From positions 2,542,001 to 2,606,000 of the forward strand of contig NZ_CP094534.1 in NCBI RefSeq assembly GCF_022811645.1: a DNA stretch of 64,000 nucleotides, written 5' to 3'. The notes beneath the pieces were generated by a model. That model did not search any database, was not told where the DNA came from, and was given only the letters and a program-made list of their open reading frames with translations. Below are positions 1 through 8,328 of the stretch, piece by piece. This DNA comes from Hymenobacter monticola. Its GTDB lineage: Bacteria; Bacteroidota; Bacteroidia; Cytophagales; Hymenobacteraceae. The stretch's first letter is position 1, and each line of letters opens with the position of its first letter. The translations under genes and the position numbers were made by a program.

Positions 1-183
1 CACGGCTTCGGCCACGGTGTTGAACACGGGACGGCCCAGGTGCTCGGTGCCGCCCTTGCCGGGCGTGACGCCGCCCACCACGTTGGTGCCGTAATCCATC
101 ATTTGCTGGGCGTGGAACGAGCCCTCGGAGCCGGTGAAGCCCTGCACGATAACCTTGGAATTTTTATTGACCAGAACGCTCAT
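1..183 (-). CDS. sucD: Succinyl-CoA synthetase alpha subunit, 5' part only
   Basis: Seen: the minus strand starts with ATG at 183 and stays open to the window edge, giving 61 residues. They begin [18 protein letters not shown] and include the Gly-rich CoA-binding segment [19 protein letters not shown] and [11 protein letters not shown]. Known: these are signatures of the N-terminal CoA-binding domain of the succinate-CoA ligase alpha subunit, the TCA-cycle enzyme that makes ATP or GTP from succinyl-CoA. The rest, including the phosphohistidine domain, lies outside the window. A strong Bacteroidota-type promoter lies at 247-276, about 60 bases upstream, and supports this start. Confidence 0.93.
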   Translation of the reverse strand, partial: MSVLVNKNSKVIVQGFTGSEGSFHAQQMMDYGTNVVGGVTPGKGGTEHLGRPVFNTVAEAV

Positions 184-246
184 TCGGAGGTGTTTTTGAG
201 GAATTTGGTGGGTGGGACGCCCTGGCCCGGTCGGGCAACGGCGCTG

Positions 247-276
247 CAAAAGTAGGGCATTTTGGGGCTAGGGCAA
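247..276 (-). promoter_or_regulatory. Bacteroidota-type promoter for sucD
   Basis: On the minus strand TTG (274-276) is followed after exactly 19 bases by TACTTTTG (247-254), a full match to the Bacteroidota -33/-7 consensus. The predicted start of transcription is near 240, leaving a leader of about 57 bases before the sucD ATG. Confidence 0.7.
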
Positions 277-508
277 GCTGCCCGCCGGAGAGAAGCCCTG
301 CGTGCGCGGAAAAGCAGCGAAGCTGGGGCCGCAGCGGCCTATCAGGGCCTGAAAAAGAGTGAAACCGGGAAACAGGATGTCTGGCTAATACCGCGCTATA
401 TTAGAATAGCTCGGGCAGCGCCGCGCGGCGGCTTGGTTGGCCGGCGTATATTAGCGGCGTTGGCCCGGCGGCATTCTGCTTGGTCACTCGCTTGTTTTCT
501 TCCTTGCC
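277..508. other. Intergenic region between sucD and the GAF gene
   Basis: This divergent intergenic stretch lies outside the sucD promoter. It holds a small imperfect palindrome (GCTAT-ATTAGA-ATAGC near 390-405) and short AT-rich spots, with no clear promoter for the GAF gene. ORFs crossing it do not look coding. Confidence 0.4.
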
Positions 509-1231
509 GTGGCTACCATCCCACTTCCCAACCTGTCCGCCGAAGAGGTCGCGCGCCTGCGCAGCCTGCGCGCCGCCGAACTGCTGCCGGCCCTCACCGA
601 GCCGGTGTTCAACGAGTTTGTGGCCCTCACGGCGCGCATTTTCAGCCTGCCCATCTCGCTGATTTCGGTGGTGGAGGAAACCGACGTGTACTACCCGGCC
701 AACGTGGGCATGCCCGACAACAAGCAGCAGCCGCGCATCGAGGCGCTGTGCGCCACCGCCATCGAGCAGGCCCACGCCGTGGTGTACCACGACCTGGTGC
801 TGGAAGAAAACCCGGAAATCCCGAAGGAAGCCCTGCAGGCGGCCGAAGCCAACGGCCTGCGCTTCTACGCCGGTGCCCTGCTGCTGCTGCCCGACCAGCG
901 CCCGCTCGGCACGCTGTGCGTCATCGACCGCGCCCCGCGCACCTTCACGGCCGAAGAGCAGCGCATTCTGGAGCTGCTGGCGGCCTTGGTGAGCCGCGCC
1001 GTGGCCGTGCGCCACCTGTGCCGCCTCCACCCCGAAACCGGCGAGGCGCAGTGGGCCCGCCTAAGCGCCGAGCTGGAGGAGGAGGTGCAGGCCCTCAACG
1101 CCCTGGTGCGCTACCTCACGGCCCGCCATGGCACGCTGGTGCCGGTGCCCGCCGCCTTTCTGGCCCAGGTAGAAAGCCGGCTGCGCGACCTGCAGGCCCT
1201 GCTCGACGCTTTTCACCCCAGCGCGCAATAG
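509..1231 (+). CDS. GAF-domain sensory protein
   Basis: Seen: 240 residues starting at GTG 509; there is no upstream in-frame ATG. Residues about 25-165 form one GAF domain, with SLISVVEETDVYYPA early and the late motif FYAGALLLLPDQRPLGTLCVID. Residues about 170-240 are Leu/Glu/Ala-rich and probably a coiled coil. No kinase, cyclase or DNA-binding domain is attached. Known: stand-alone GAF proteins of this type bind small ligands or pair with histidine kinases. Inferred: a cytosolic sensor or adaptor with unknown ligand. The neighbours (sucD divergent, a PLP enzyme downstream) give no clear pathway link. The start is the least certain point. Confidence 0.75.
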   Translation: MATIPLPNLSAEEVARLRSLRAAELLPALTEPVFNEFVALTARIFSLPISLISVVEETDVYYPANVGMPDNKQQPRIEALCATAIEQAHAVVYHDLVLEENPEIPKEALQAAEANGLRFYAGALLLLPDQRPLGTLCVIDRAPRTFTAEEQRILELLAALVSRAVAVRHLCRLHPETGEAQWARLSAELEEEVQALNALVRYLTARHGTLVPVPAAFLAQVESRLRDLQALLDAFHPSAQ

Positions 1232-1305
1232 TACCGGGGGCCGCTTGGTGCCTACGGTTTTTGGGAGTCGGCAGCGGTGCGGCCTCACCACGCGGCGGGC
1301 GTTTG

Positions 1306-1313
1306 TACCTTTG
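1306..1313 (+). promoter_or_regulatory. -7 element TACCTTTG upstream of the PLP synthase gene
   Basis: TACCTTTG is an exact match to the Bacteroidota -7 consensus, 37 bases before the ATG at 1351. No TTG lies at the ideal upstream distance, so the -33 part is weak. Confidence 0.5.
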
Positions 1314-1350
1314 TCGCCTCACCCGTCACCATCCCACCCGGTAAATTTTC

Positions 1351-2328
1351 ATGTATTTCAACCACGTCATCGAGGCCGTTGGCCGCACTCCACTCGTCAA
1401 GCTCAACAAAGTCACCGACGGTATCAAAGGCACGGTGCTGGCCAAAGTGGAGTATTTCAACCCCGGCAACTCGGTGAAAGACCGCATGGCCATCCGCATG
1501 ATTGAGGACGCCGAGAAGGCCGGCCTCATCAAGCCGGGCGGCACCATCATTGAGGGCACCAGCGGCAACACCGGCATGGGCCTGGCGCTGGCCGCCATTG
1601 CGAAGGGCTACAACACCATCTTCGTGATGAGCGACAAGCAAAGCAAGGAAAAGCAGGACATCCTGCGCGCCGTGGGCGCCCAGGTGGTGGTGTGCCCCGT
1701 CGACGTGGCCCCCGAAGACCCGCGCAGCTACTACTCGGTGGCCAAGCGCCTCAACCAGGAAACGCCCAACTCCTTCTATCCCAACCAGTACGACAACCTC
1801 TCGAACGCCGCCGCGCACTACGACACCACCGGCCCCGAAATCTGGGAGCAGACCGAGGGTAAAATCACGCACTGGGCGGCCGGCGTGGGCACGGGCGGCA
1901 CCATCTGCGGCGTGAGCAAGTACCTGAAGGAGCAAAACCCCAACATCTTCACCCTGGGCCTCGACACCTACGGCTCGGTGTTCAAGAAGTACAAGGAAAC
2001 CGGCATCTTCGACCACAACGAGATTTACCCCTACAAAACCGAGGGCATCGGCGAAGACATTCTGCCCAAGAACGTAGACTTCGATGTTATCGATTTGTTT
2101 CTAAAAGTGACCGACAAGGACGCCGCGCTGATGACGCGCCGCCTGGCCAAAGAAGAGGGCCTGTTTGTGGGCTGGAGCTGCGGCTCGGCCGTGCACGGCG
2201 CCTTGGAATACGCCCGTGAGCACCTTACGGAAGAGGATACCATGGTCATCGTGCTGCCCGACCACGGCACGCGCTACCTCGGTAAAATCTACAACGACGA
2301 CTGGATGCGCGCCCAGGGCTGGTTGTAA
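1351..2328 (+). CDS. PLP-dependent cysteine synthase / cystathionine beta-synthase family
   Basis: Seen: 325 residues of the fold-type II PLP family. The PLP lysine is K43 in NPGNSVKDRMA, the substrate loop TSGNTG is at 70-75, and the phosphate-binding loop GVGTGGTICG lies near 178-187. There is no C-terminal CBS-pair domain, so it is the length of CysK/CysM-type enzymes. Known: such enzymes condense O-acetylserine with sulfide, or serine with homocysteine. Inferred: cytosolic sulfur amino-acid synthesis. The sequence style (PYKTEGIGEDILP, NDDWMRAQGWL end) is nearer to bacterial cystathionine beta-synthase-like proteins than to classic CysK, but the substrate cannot be fixed from sequence. 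Confidence 0.88.
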   Translation: MYFNHVIEAVGRTPLVKLNKVTDGIKGTVLAKVEYFNPGNSVKDRMAIRMIEDAEKAGLIKPGGTIIEGTSGNTGMGLALAAIAKGYNTIFVMSDKQSKEKQDILRAVGAQVVVCPVDVAPEDPRSYYSVAKRLNQETPNSFYPNQYDNLSNAAAHYDTTGPEIWEQTEGKITHWAAGVGTGGTICGVSKYLKEQNPNIFTLGLDTYGSVFKKYKETGIFDHNEIYPYKTEGIGEDILPKNVDFDVIDLFLKVTDKDAALMTRRLAKEEGLFVGWSCGSAVHGALEYAREHLTEEDTMVIVLPDHGTRYLGKIYNDDWMRAQGWL

Positions 2329-2399
2329 AAAAGCTGAACAATTGCCGGGGCAATCTATGTTCGGTATCTTCGTGGAAGCTTAAATTAACTTCATTATCC

Positions 2400-2810
2400 A
2401 TGTCTGCTAATTTGAACCACATTGTACTCGTCGACGACAACGAAACGACCAGCTTTCTCAACAACCGCCTGTTGGGCCGCCTGGCCGTGGCCGACCACGT
2501 GAGCACGTTCTCGCGCGCCGACGAGGCCTTTGAGCAGCTGTGGGGCAGCGCCAAGGGCGGCAGCTCGGCGCCCGCGCCCGACCTGGTTTTTGTGGATTTG
2601 AAGATGCCCGGCGTGTCGGGCTTCGAGTTTCTGGAGCTCTACAACGCCCTGCCCCAGCCGGTGCAGGACAAAACGGTGATGGCCGTGCTCACCACCTCCA
2701 TGCACGGCGCCGACACCGCCCGCGTGGCCAAGTACCCCAACGTGGAGTACCTCACCAAACCCCTCACCGAAGAAAAAATGCTCAAGCTGCTCGAAAAGCG
2801 GTTTCAGTAA
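2400..2810 (+). CDS. Single-domain response regulator (CheY-like receiver)
   Basis: Seen: 136 residues forming one receiver domain: acidic pair D12-D13, phosphoacceptor D66 in FVDLKMPG, a Thr/Ser switch in LTTS and a conserved Lys in LTKPLT. No output domain. Known: lone receivers pass phosphate to a partner or act by protein contact. Its N-terminal half resembles the receiver at 36751-37170 (FLNNRLLGRL/VADH against FLNERLLKRL/VADH), a subgroup common in Bacteroidota next to PAS kinases. No kinase is adjacent here, so it is an orphan in this locus. A possible promoter is TTG 2342-2344, 20 bases, TATCTTCG 2365-2372. Confidence 0.9.
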   Translation: MSANLNHIVLVDDNETTSFLNNRLLGRLAVADHVSTFSRADEAFEQLWGSAKGGSSAPAPDLVFVDLKMPGVSGFEFLELYNALPQPVQDKTVMAVLTTSMHGADTARVAKYPNVEYLTKPLTEEKMLKLLEKRFQ

Positions 2811-2844
2811 TTAAAGGTCCCTTTCTGAGCTAAAAACAAACAGT

Positions 2845-2879
2845 AAAAAGCCCCGACTCAAGCCGAGTCGGGGCTTTTT
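2845..2879. terminator. Bidirectional intrinsic terminator
   Basis: AAAAAGCCCCGACTC and GAGTCGGGGCTTTTT form a perfect stem with a short loop and T-runs both ways. It lies between the convergent receiver gene and the secreted-protein gene, and overlaps the latter's stop codon at 2878. Confidence 0.85.
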
Positions 2880-3399
2880 ATTTGCCCTTAATCTTGTCGA
2901 ATACCCCTTGGAAGATGCCGGTGTTTTTCTGTTTGAGAATAATGTAGCGCACCGAGAAAGCCGTGGGGAAGCGGTTCCAGTCGGCGGAGTGGAATTCGAT
3001 GGTGGGCTTGAAGTCGAACGCGAGCACAATGCGGGCAAACGGAATCTTGTACTCGGCCCCAATCATGCCGTCGAAGCCCCAGAAGTTGCCGTCGTCTTTG
3101 TGGGTGCCGAAGTGCCCGCCGGCCCCAAAATAGTAGTTGAGGCTGGGACCCAGAATGCCGAAGTGCCGCTCGGCCAGCAGGGTGGCGCTGCGCTCGCGCT
3201 CGGCCAGCATGCCCAGGCCCTCAATCGTGGTTTTGGGCAGCACGAGCTGCTGCACGGTGAGGCCGTAGCTGCCCCCGCCGCTGCGCAGGCCGGCGGCGGT
3301 GCGGTACTTCTGGGCCGCGGCCGGTTGGGCGATTGGGAATAATAACAGGCCGCAGACGAGGCCGTAAGGAAGGCGCGGTGAAATTATAAATAAGGCCAT
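2878..3399 (-). CDS. Predicted secreted/outer-membrane-associated protein of unknown function
   Basis: Seen: 173 residues from ATG 3399. The first ~29 residues look like a signal peptide (hydrophobic LVCGLLLFPIAQPAAA followed by QKY). The body is Gly- and aromatic-rich with alternating patterns (YYFGAGGHFGTHKD, FDGMIGAEYKI) as in small beta-barrel or transport-associated outer-membrane proteins. No named domain recognised. The frame stays open 15 codons upstream, but those codons fall in the inverted repeat 3406-3492, so 3399 is preferred. The stop codon lies inside the terminator stem. Confident as a gene, not in function. Confidence 0.7.
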   Translation of the reverse strand: MALFIISPRLPYGLVCGLLLFPIAQPAAAQKYRTAAGLRSGGGSYGLTVQQLVLPKTTIEGLGMLAERERSATLLAERHFGILGPSLNYYFGAGGHFGTHKDDGNFWGFDGMIGAEYKIPFARIVLAFDFKPTIEFHSADWNRFPTAFSVRYIILKQKNTGIFQGVFDKIKGK

Positions 3400-3405
3400 A
3401 TGAGG

Positions 3406-3492
3406 TAGAGACGCATAATTGCGTCTCGTTGTTGAACGATGCACGAATTCGGTATTGGTCGTTCAACGACGAGACGCAATTATGCGTCTCTA
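3406..3492. repeat. Intergenic inverted repeat, GAGACGCA family
   Basis: An 87-base inverted repeat. Each arm contains TAGAGACGCATAATTGCG or its complement, itself palindromic, followed by a GTTGAACGA/TCGTTCAAC stem. A relative of the same family lies at 63768-63863. The right end (CTA at 3490-3492) supplies the TAG stop of the adenine deaminase gene. Confidence 0.85.
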
Positions 3493-5148
3493 CTCCACCG
3501 CGTCGACGAACGTAAACTGCTGGCCGTCGAACAAGCCTTTGTCGCTCAGCTTCAGGCTGGGAATGACCAGCAACGCCATGAACGAAAGCGTCATGAAAGG
3601 CGCGCCCAGCGGGGAGCCAAACTCCTTGGCCAGGGCATCGACGGCTGCGTAGGCTTCGGCCACAGACGGCCCGGGCTGGTCCGACATGAGGCCGGCCACG
3701 GGCAGGGGCACGAGGATTTCGCGGCCGTCGGCGCCCACCGCGGCCAGGCCGCCCTTGGCCTCGATGACGAGGTTGACGGCGCGGGCCAGGCGCTCGTCGT
3801 CGCAGCCCACGGCGGTGATGTTGTGCGAGTCGTGGCCCACGCTGCTGGCCAGCGCGCCGTGCTGCAGCCCAAAGCCGCGGATAAAAGCGAGTGCCGGCGC
3901 CGCGCCCGGCTGGTAGCGGTTGATGACAGCCAGCTTGAGCACATCGTCGGCCACGTTGGAAACCACGAAGCCGTTTTCAACCGAAGCTGGCAGGTCGACG
4001 CGGGCCGTGATGAGCTGCCCATCAAAGCACTCGATAACGCGGGCCGTGGGCTGAGCCGAAGTGGGCGCGGGCAGCTGAAACTCGGCGGCCGTCACGGGTT
4101 GGGCGTGGAAATTATTGACCACGGCTACAGGCGCGGCCGGCAGCAGAGACTTTCCGTTTTCGGCTACCAGCACGCCGTTGAGGTAGGTTTGCTGCACCTC
4201 GAAATCGCGAAGGTCTTTCACCACGATGAAGTCGGCCGGGTCGCCTTCGCCCAGCAGGCCCACGGGCAGGTTGTAGTGCTTCACGGGGTTCACGCAGGCC
4301 ACGCGCAGCACCTGAAATAAGTCATTGCCGAGCGCCACGGCCCGCTGCACCAGCTGGTTGATGTGGCCCAGCACCAGCGTGTCGGGGTGCTTGTCGTCGG
4401 AGCAGAACATGAGGTTGGCGTAGTGCTCGGGCAGCAGCTCAATCAGGGCGTCGAAGTTGCGGGCCGCCGAGCCTTCGCGGATGAGCACCTTCATGCCCAC
4501 GGCCAGCTTGTCGCGCGCCTCGGCGGCCGTGAAGCACTCGTGGTCGGTGCTGATGCCGGCGCTGGCGTAGTGGGCCGCGTCGTCGGCGCGCAAGCCGGGG
4601 GCGTGGCCGTCCACGGGCCGGCCGGCGGCCTGGGCAATGGCAATTTTCTGCATCACGTCGGCGTCGCGGTGCAGCACACCGGGCCAGTTCATCATCTCGG
4701 CCAGGTAGCCGATTTTGGGATTTTCGAACAGTCGGGCAATGTCCTGGGCTGTGATTTCGGCGCCGGCTGTCTCAAACGGCGTGGCCGGCACGCAGCTGGG
4801 CGCCCCAAAGCAGAACTTGAAAGGGGAGTGGCTGGCGTTTTCGAGCATGAATTCCACGCCGGCCACGCCCAGCACGTTGCCAATTTCGTGTGGGTCGCTC
4901 ACGGTTGCCACCGTGCCGTGCGTCACGGCTAGGCGGGCAAACTCGGTGGGCACTAGCAGCGAGCTTTCCACGTGCACGTGGGCATCCACGAAGCCAGGCA
5001 GCACGTAGGGAAGGGCCGGGTCGGCCTCGGCCTCATCGATGGGCGCAATGCTGGCGATGCGGCCGCCCTCCACCGAAACAATGGCGGGCTGAATGGAACG
5101 GGCGAAAACGTCGACGACGTTGGCCGTGAGCGAAAAAGCGGGAGTCAT
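3490..5148 (-). CDS. ade: Adenine deaminase
   Basis: Seen: 552 residues, normal for the family, starting MTPAFSLTANVVDVFA. The amidohydrolase metal motif VLPGFVDAHVHVESSLL is near 48-64, followed by VSDPHEIGNVLG, VDGHAPGL and the late motif MFCSDDKHPDTL. The C-terminal region has the GHDSHNI motif typical of this family. Known: metal-dependent hydrolysis of adenine to hypoxanthine and ammonia in purine salvage, cytosolic. It is transcribed alone, convergent with nothing; the next minus-strand gene begins 7 bases beyond the repeat that ends this one. Its TAG stop lies in that repeat. Confidence 0.93.
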   Translation of the reverse strand: MTPAFSLTANVVDVFARSIQPAIVSVEGGRIASIAPIDEAEADPALPYVLPGFVDAHVHVESSLLVPTEFARLAVTHGTVATVSDPHEIGNVLGVAGVEFMLENASHSPFKFCFGAPSCVPATPFETAGAEITAQDIARLFENPKIGYLAEMMNWPGVLHRDADVMQKIAIAQAAGRPVDGHAPGLRADDAAHYASAGISTDHECFTAAEARDKLAVGMKVLIREGSAARNFDALIELLPEHYANLMFCSDDKHPDTLVLGHINQLVQRAVALGNDLFQVLRVACVNPVKHYNLPVGLLGEGDPADFIVVKDLRDFEVQQTYLNGVLVAENGKSLLPAAPVAVVNNFHAQPVTAAEFQLPAPTSAQPTARVIECFDGQLITARVDLPASVENGFVVSNVADDVLKLAVINRYQPGAAPALAFIRGFGLQHGALASSVGHDSHNITAVGCDDERLARAVNLVIEAKGGLAAVGADGREILVPLPVAGLMSDQPGPSVAEAYAAVDALAKEFGSPLGAPFMTLSFMALLVIPSLKLSDKGLFDGQQFTFVDAVE

Positions 5149-5201
5149 GCGTTGGCAATAATTAGAAGCAGCGGCCGGTGGGAAGGGGGCGCAAAGAACC
5201 T

Positions 5202-5209
5202 TAACTTTG
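5202..5209 (+). promoter_or_regulatory. -7 element TAACTTTG before the small lipoprotein gene
   Basis: TAACTTTG matches the Bacteroidota -7 consensus, 18 bases before the ATG at 5228. No clear -33 TTG at the usual distance. Confidence 0.45.
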
Positions 5210-5227
5210 AGTTAAAATAGATTGGCT

Positions 5228-5389
5228 ATGAAAAAATCTTTGTCGAGCCTTGTGCTGCTGCTGGCGCTGCTGGTGCTGGGCGGCAGCCTGTTGGGAGGCT
5301 GCGCCCGCCGCACCGCGCAGCAGAAAAAAACCAGCTGGTACAAGCACCACAGCGGCGGCAAAAGCGTGCCGTGTCCGTGCGGGCACTAG
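5228..5389 (+). CDS. Small lipoprotein, 53 residues
   Basis: Seen: ATG 5228 to TAG 5387-5389. A two-Lys start and Leu-rich stretch (LVLLLALLVLGGSLL) lead into the lipobox LLGGC, with the lipidated Cys near residue 26. The mature part is only about 28 residues, basic, with a closing CPCGH. Known: small lipoproteins ending in a Cys-rich CPCGH-like tail recur in Bacteroidota genomes, function unknown. It is divergent from ade and has its own -7 element. The lipobox and promoter argue it is real despite its size. Confidence 0.75.
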   Translation: MKKSLSSLVLLLALLVLGGSLLGGCARRTAQQKKTSWYKHHSGGKSVPCPCGH

Positions 5390-5543
5390 CTGCGGCGCTC
5401 TTCGCTTTTTGCTGATTTTGCCAGCGCATTTGGACAAAAACCAATGGGCCACGTGGCGCCCGGCGCAACCCCGGCGCCCTTGGGGTTGTTAATTTGCCGG
5501 TCAGCCGGCTGCGCCCGGCCATTTCGCTACCCACGCTATTGCT

Positions 5544-5948
5544 ATGCCCGATACCAGCCCCACGCCCCTCGAATCCATTCAGCAAGCCGCCGAACAGGTG
5601 CGCCAGCAGCTCAACCTGAAAACGTTTGACGCCGAAGCCGTGGCGCACCTCGACAACTTTATTGAAGCCCAGCGGGGCGTTTTGCCGGCCGCCGAGCGCG
5701 ATGGCGTGGTGATGGCGCTGGGCTGCTTTCTGGGGCAATGTATGGTGCAGGTGTACCGGGCCGAATGGGGCACGGGCAAGGACGGCAGCACCGGCGTGGG
5801 CCTGGCCGGCAGATTTTTTTTCAACCCCTTTTATTTAGTCAATTCCCAACTGAATGAGGGAGAAACAGCTTCCGTAGCGGCTTTTTTTGCCTCGGTGCCC
5901 CAGCGTTTGAAGACCCCACCGGCCGCGCGTAAGACTTGGATTTCGTAA
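5544..5948 (+). CDS. Hypothetical protein
   Basis: Seen: 134 residues from ATG 5544, ending 31 bases before the cmk start. No signal peptide or membrane segment. It has a helical N-terminal part (LESIQQAAEQVRQQL), then ALGCFLGQCMVQVYRAEW and a Phe-rich segment RFFFNPFYLVN. No family recognised. Codon use fits the neighbours and the spacing suggests co-transcription with cmk. Function unknown. Confidence 0.65.
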   Translation: MPDTSPTPLESIQQAAEQVRQQLNLKTFDAEAVAHLDNFIEAQRGVLPAAERDGVVMALGCFLGQCMVQVYRAEWGTGKDGSTGVGLAGRFFFNPFYLVNSQLNEGETASVAAFFASVPQRLKTPPAARKTWIS

Positions 5949-5979
5949 TCTTGCGGGGCCAATGGCCGCCCGCGTCGTT

Positions 5980-6672
5980 ATGAAACAACTCGTTATCGCC
6001 ATTGACGGCTACTCCTCTTGTGGCAAAAGCACCACGGCCAAAGCCGTGGCCCAGCTGCTGCACTACGCCTACGTCGACACCGGCGCCATGTACCGCGCCG
6101 TGACGCTGTACCTGCTGGAAAACGACATCGCCTTTGATGACCTGGCCGGCATCGAAAAGGCACTGCACGACATCCACATCAGCTTCCGTCGCAACCGCCG
6201 CACTGGCCGCAACGAGCTGTTTCTGAATGGCGTGAACCGCGAGGACGACATCCGTCAGATGCGCATCTCCAACTCGGTGAGCGAGGTCTCGGTGATTCCG
6301 ATGGTGCGGCACGCCATGGTGGCCCAGCAGCAACAAATGGGCCGCAAGCGCGGCGTGGTGATGGACGGGCGCGACATCGGCACCACCGTTTTCCCCGATG
6401 CGGAGGTGAAGATTTTCATGACCGCCGAGGTGGAGCTGCGCGCCAAGCGCCGCCAGGAAGAATTGGCCGAGAAAGGCGAAATCGTGCCGCTGGACGACAT
6501 TATCGAGAACCTGCGCAAGCGCGACCACCTCGACTCGACCCGCGCCGAAAGCCCCCTGCGCCGCGCCCCCGACGCCGTGCTGCTCGATACCACGCACATC
6601 ACCATCACCGAGCAGGTCGATTTCGTGCTCGACAGGGCCTCGTCGGCGCTGTTTGCGGCGGGCTGGGATTAA
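5980..6672 (+). CDS. cmk: Cytidylate kinase
   Basis: Seen: 230 residues from ATG 5980, beginning MKQLVIAIDGYSSCGKST, with the P-loop GYSSCGKS at 10-17. Then come DTGAMYRAVTL (NMP-binding), the VMDGRDIGTTVFP motif and an Arg-rich lid (RRQEELAEKGE). Known: phosphorylates CMP and dCMP with ATP in pyrimidine salvage. An in-frame ATG at 5962 would add six residues (MAARVV) not expected before the beta-strand, so 5980 is preferred. The -7-like sequence TAATCTTG lies at 5946-5953. ispH follows on the same strand after 105 bases. Confidence 0.93.
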   Translation: MKQLVIAIDGYSSCGKSTTAKAVAQLLHYAYVDTGAMYRAVTLYLLENDIAFDDLAGIEKALHDIHISFRRNRRTGRNELFLNGVNREDDIRQMRISNSVSEVSVIPMVRHAMVAQQQQMGRKRGVVMDGRDIGTTVFPDAEVKIFMTAEVELRAKRRQEELAEKGEIVPLDDIIENLRKRDHLDSTRAESPLRRAPDAVLLDTTHITITEQVDFVLDRASSALFAAGWD

Positions 6673-6724
6673 ATTGGGATTAAAGGTGCCGGTATTTTGT
6701 AGGCCTTCCCGCTCGGCTGTTCCG

Positions 6725-6732
6725 TACCTTTG
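6725..6732 (+). promoter_or_regulatory. -7 element TACCTTTG before ispH
   Basis: An exact TACCTTTG lies 45 bases before the ispH ATG. A TTTG occurs upstream at 6696-6699 but with 25 instead of 19 bases between, so the -33 element is doubtful. Confidence 0.5.
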
Positions 6733-6777
6733 CCCCCGGCGAACCACTCGCCGCCGCAGTGGTGTTAAAGGCACAGC

Positions 6778-7659
6778 ATGAAGGTCACGATTGATAAAAA
6801 TTCCGGCTATTGCTTTGGCGTCGAATTCGCCATTCAGATGGCCGAAGACGAGCTGGCGCAGGGCCACAACCTCTATTGCCTGGGCGATATCGTGCACAAC
6901 CGCATGGAAGTGGAGCGCCTGCACCAGCTCGGCCTGCGCATCATCGACCGCGAGCAGCTGGCTGAGCTGCACGACACCAAAGTCCTCATCCGGGCCCACG
7001 GCGAGCCGCCCGAAACCTATCAATTGGCCCTCAAAAACAACCTGGAGCTGATTGATGCGAGCTGCCCGGTCGTGCTCAAGCTGCAAAACCGCGTGAAGCA
7101 CGCCTTCGACCTGAGCCAGCGCCAGGACGGCCAGATTGTGATTTACGGCCAGCCCGGCCATGCCGAAGTAGCGGGCCTCACGGGCCAGACCGGCAACCGC
7201 GCCATCATTGTGATGAACGAGGCCGACCTCGACCAAATTGACTTTGCGCGCCCCGTCACGCTCTTTAGCCAAACCACCAAAAGCACGGCCGGCTTCTACA
7301 AGATGAAGGCCCTGATGGAAGCCCGCATCCAGGCCGCCGGCGGGCAATTGGATAGCTTCGACGCCAACGACAGCATCTGCCGGCAGGTGAGCAACCGCGA
7401 GCCAGCCCTGGCCAAGTTCGCTGCCGAATACGACGTGGTGCTCTTCGTGAGCGGCCGCAAAAGCTCCAACGGCAAGGCCCTGTTTTCGGTGGTGAATGCG
7501 GTGAACCCGCGCAGCTACTTCATCGAAAACGCCGACGAGGTGAACGAGGACTGGCTGGCCGGCGCGCATACCGTGGGCATCTGCGGCGCCACCAGCACCC
7601 CGCTGTGGCTGATGCAGCAGGTGGCCGAGCGCGTGGAAGGCGTGGGCGAGCTGGCGTAG
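6778..7659 (+). CDS. ispH: 4-hydroxy-3-methylbut-2-enyl diphosphate reductase
   Basis: Seen: 293 residues with the three cluster cysteines C12, C96 and C201 and the substrate-binding H40, H74, H128 and E130, at almost the same positions as in the E. coli enzyme. Other marks are RAHGEPP, GQPGHAEV and SGRKSSNG. Known: the [4Fe-4S] enzyme IspH makes IPP and DMAPP in the last step of the MEP isoprenoid pathway, in the cytosol. Start at ATG 6778 is fixed by the conserved beginning MKVTIDKNSGYCFGV. Other MEP genes are not in the window. Confidence 0.95.
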   Translation: MKVTIDKNSGYCFGVEFAIQMAEDELAQGHNLYCLGDIVHNRMEVERLHQLGLRIIDREQLAELHDTKVLIRAHGEPPETYQLALKNNLELIDASCPVVLKLQNRVKHAFDLSQRQDGQIVIYGQPGHAEVAGLTGQTGNRAIIVMNEADLDQIDFARPVTLFSQTTKSTAGFYKMKALMEARIQAAGGQLDSFDANDSICRQVSNREPALAKFAAEYDVVLFVSGRKSSNGKALFSVVNAVNPRSYFIENADEVNEDWLAGAHTVGICGATSTPLWLMQQVAERVEGVGELA

Positions 7660-7679
7660 AGGCGTTTCGCATAGATTTT

Positions 7680-7778
7680 AACGTCTGTCATCCCGAGCGC
7701 AGCAAAGGACCTTCTCACATTGGAACGACTTGTTCTTCAGTGAAAAGGTTCTTCGCTGCGCTCGGGATGACAGACGTT
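7680..7778. repeat. Intergenic inverted repeat, TGTCATCCCGAGCGCAGC family
   Basis: Arms AACGTCTGTCATCCCGAGCG... and ...CGCTCGGGATGACAGACGTT enclose shorter complementary blocks (GGACCTTCTCAC against GTGAAAAGGTTC). It sits between the convergent ispH and macro-domain genes and may serve as a terminator. The similar element at 9568-9674 shares the GAGCGCAGCRAAG core. Confidence 0.85.
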
Positions 7779-7782
7779 GCCA

Positions 7783-8328
7783 TTACTGCTCCGCCAGCGC
7801 CTCCTCGTATAGCCGCCGGTTTTCCTCGTCGAACACCACAAACACCACCCGCTGCGGCCACTCGTGCGCCGCCAGCCACTGCCGCACCTCACGCACGGCT
7901 ATGGCAGCCGCTTCCTGCTTGGGGTAGCCGTAGATGCCGGTACTGATGCTGGGGAAGGCCACGCTTTCAAAGATGCGAGCTGTAGCAATTTTAAGACAGC
8001 TCTGATAACACGCCGCCAACTCCTCGGCTTCATGTTGGCTGCCGCCGTGCCAAACCGGTCCGGCGGTGTGAATAACGTAGCGCGCGGGCAGGTTGCCGCC
8101 GGTGGTTGCGACGGCTTGCCCGGGCGGAAGGCCCGCCGGATATTTTCGGGCCCGCAAGAATTTACACTCCTCCAGAATGGCCGGCCCACCGGCCCGGTGA
8201 ATGGCCCCGTCGACGCCGCCCCCGCCGAGTAGGCTGGAATTGGCCGCGTTGACGATGGCCGAAACCGCCTGCTTGGTGATGTCGCCCTGCACGAGCTGGA
8301 TGCGGTTGGAAAGGGTAGGAGTAGGCAT
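7783..8328 (-). CDS. Macro-domain protein (O-acetyl-ADP-ribose deacetylase type)
   Basis: Seen: 181 residues from ATG 8328. Macro-domain signatures are present: VQGDITKQAVSAIVNAANSS, LLGGGGVDGAIHRAGG and FPSISTGIYGYPK. Known: the YmdB/MacroD-like branch removes ADP-ribose or hydrolyses O-acetyl-ADP-ribose, and the Asn-Ala-Asn and GGGVDGAIH motifs line the ADP-ribose pocket. Inferred: a cytosolic ADP-ribose hydrolase. The frame is open 16 codons further up, but those codons (MNRGPACPIT) are not conserved in the family. Monocistronic, convergent with ispH. Confidence 0.9.
   Translation of the reverse strand: MPTPTLSNRIQLVQGDITKQAVSAIVNAANSSLLGGGGVDGAIHRAGGPAILEECKFLRARKYPAGLPPGQAVATTGGNLPARYVIHTAGPVWHGGSQHEAEELAACYQSCLKIATARIFESVAFPSISTGIYGYPKQEAAAIAVREVRQWLAAHEWPQRVVFVVFDEENRRLYEEALAEQ

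Noticed and set aside
5839..7569. 576-codon open frame antisense to cmk and ispH
   Set aside because: High-GC shadow frame; the forward frames carry clear catalytic motifs and the translation is His/Val/Gln-rich without family features.
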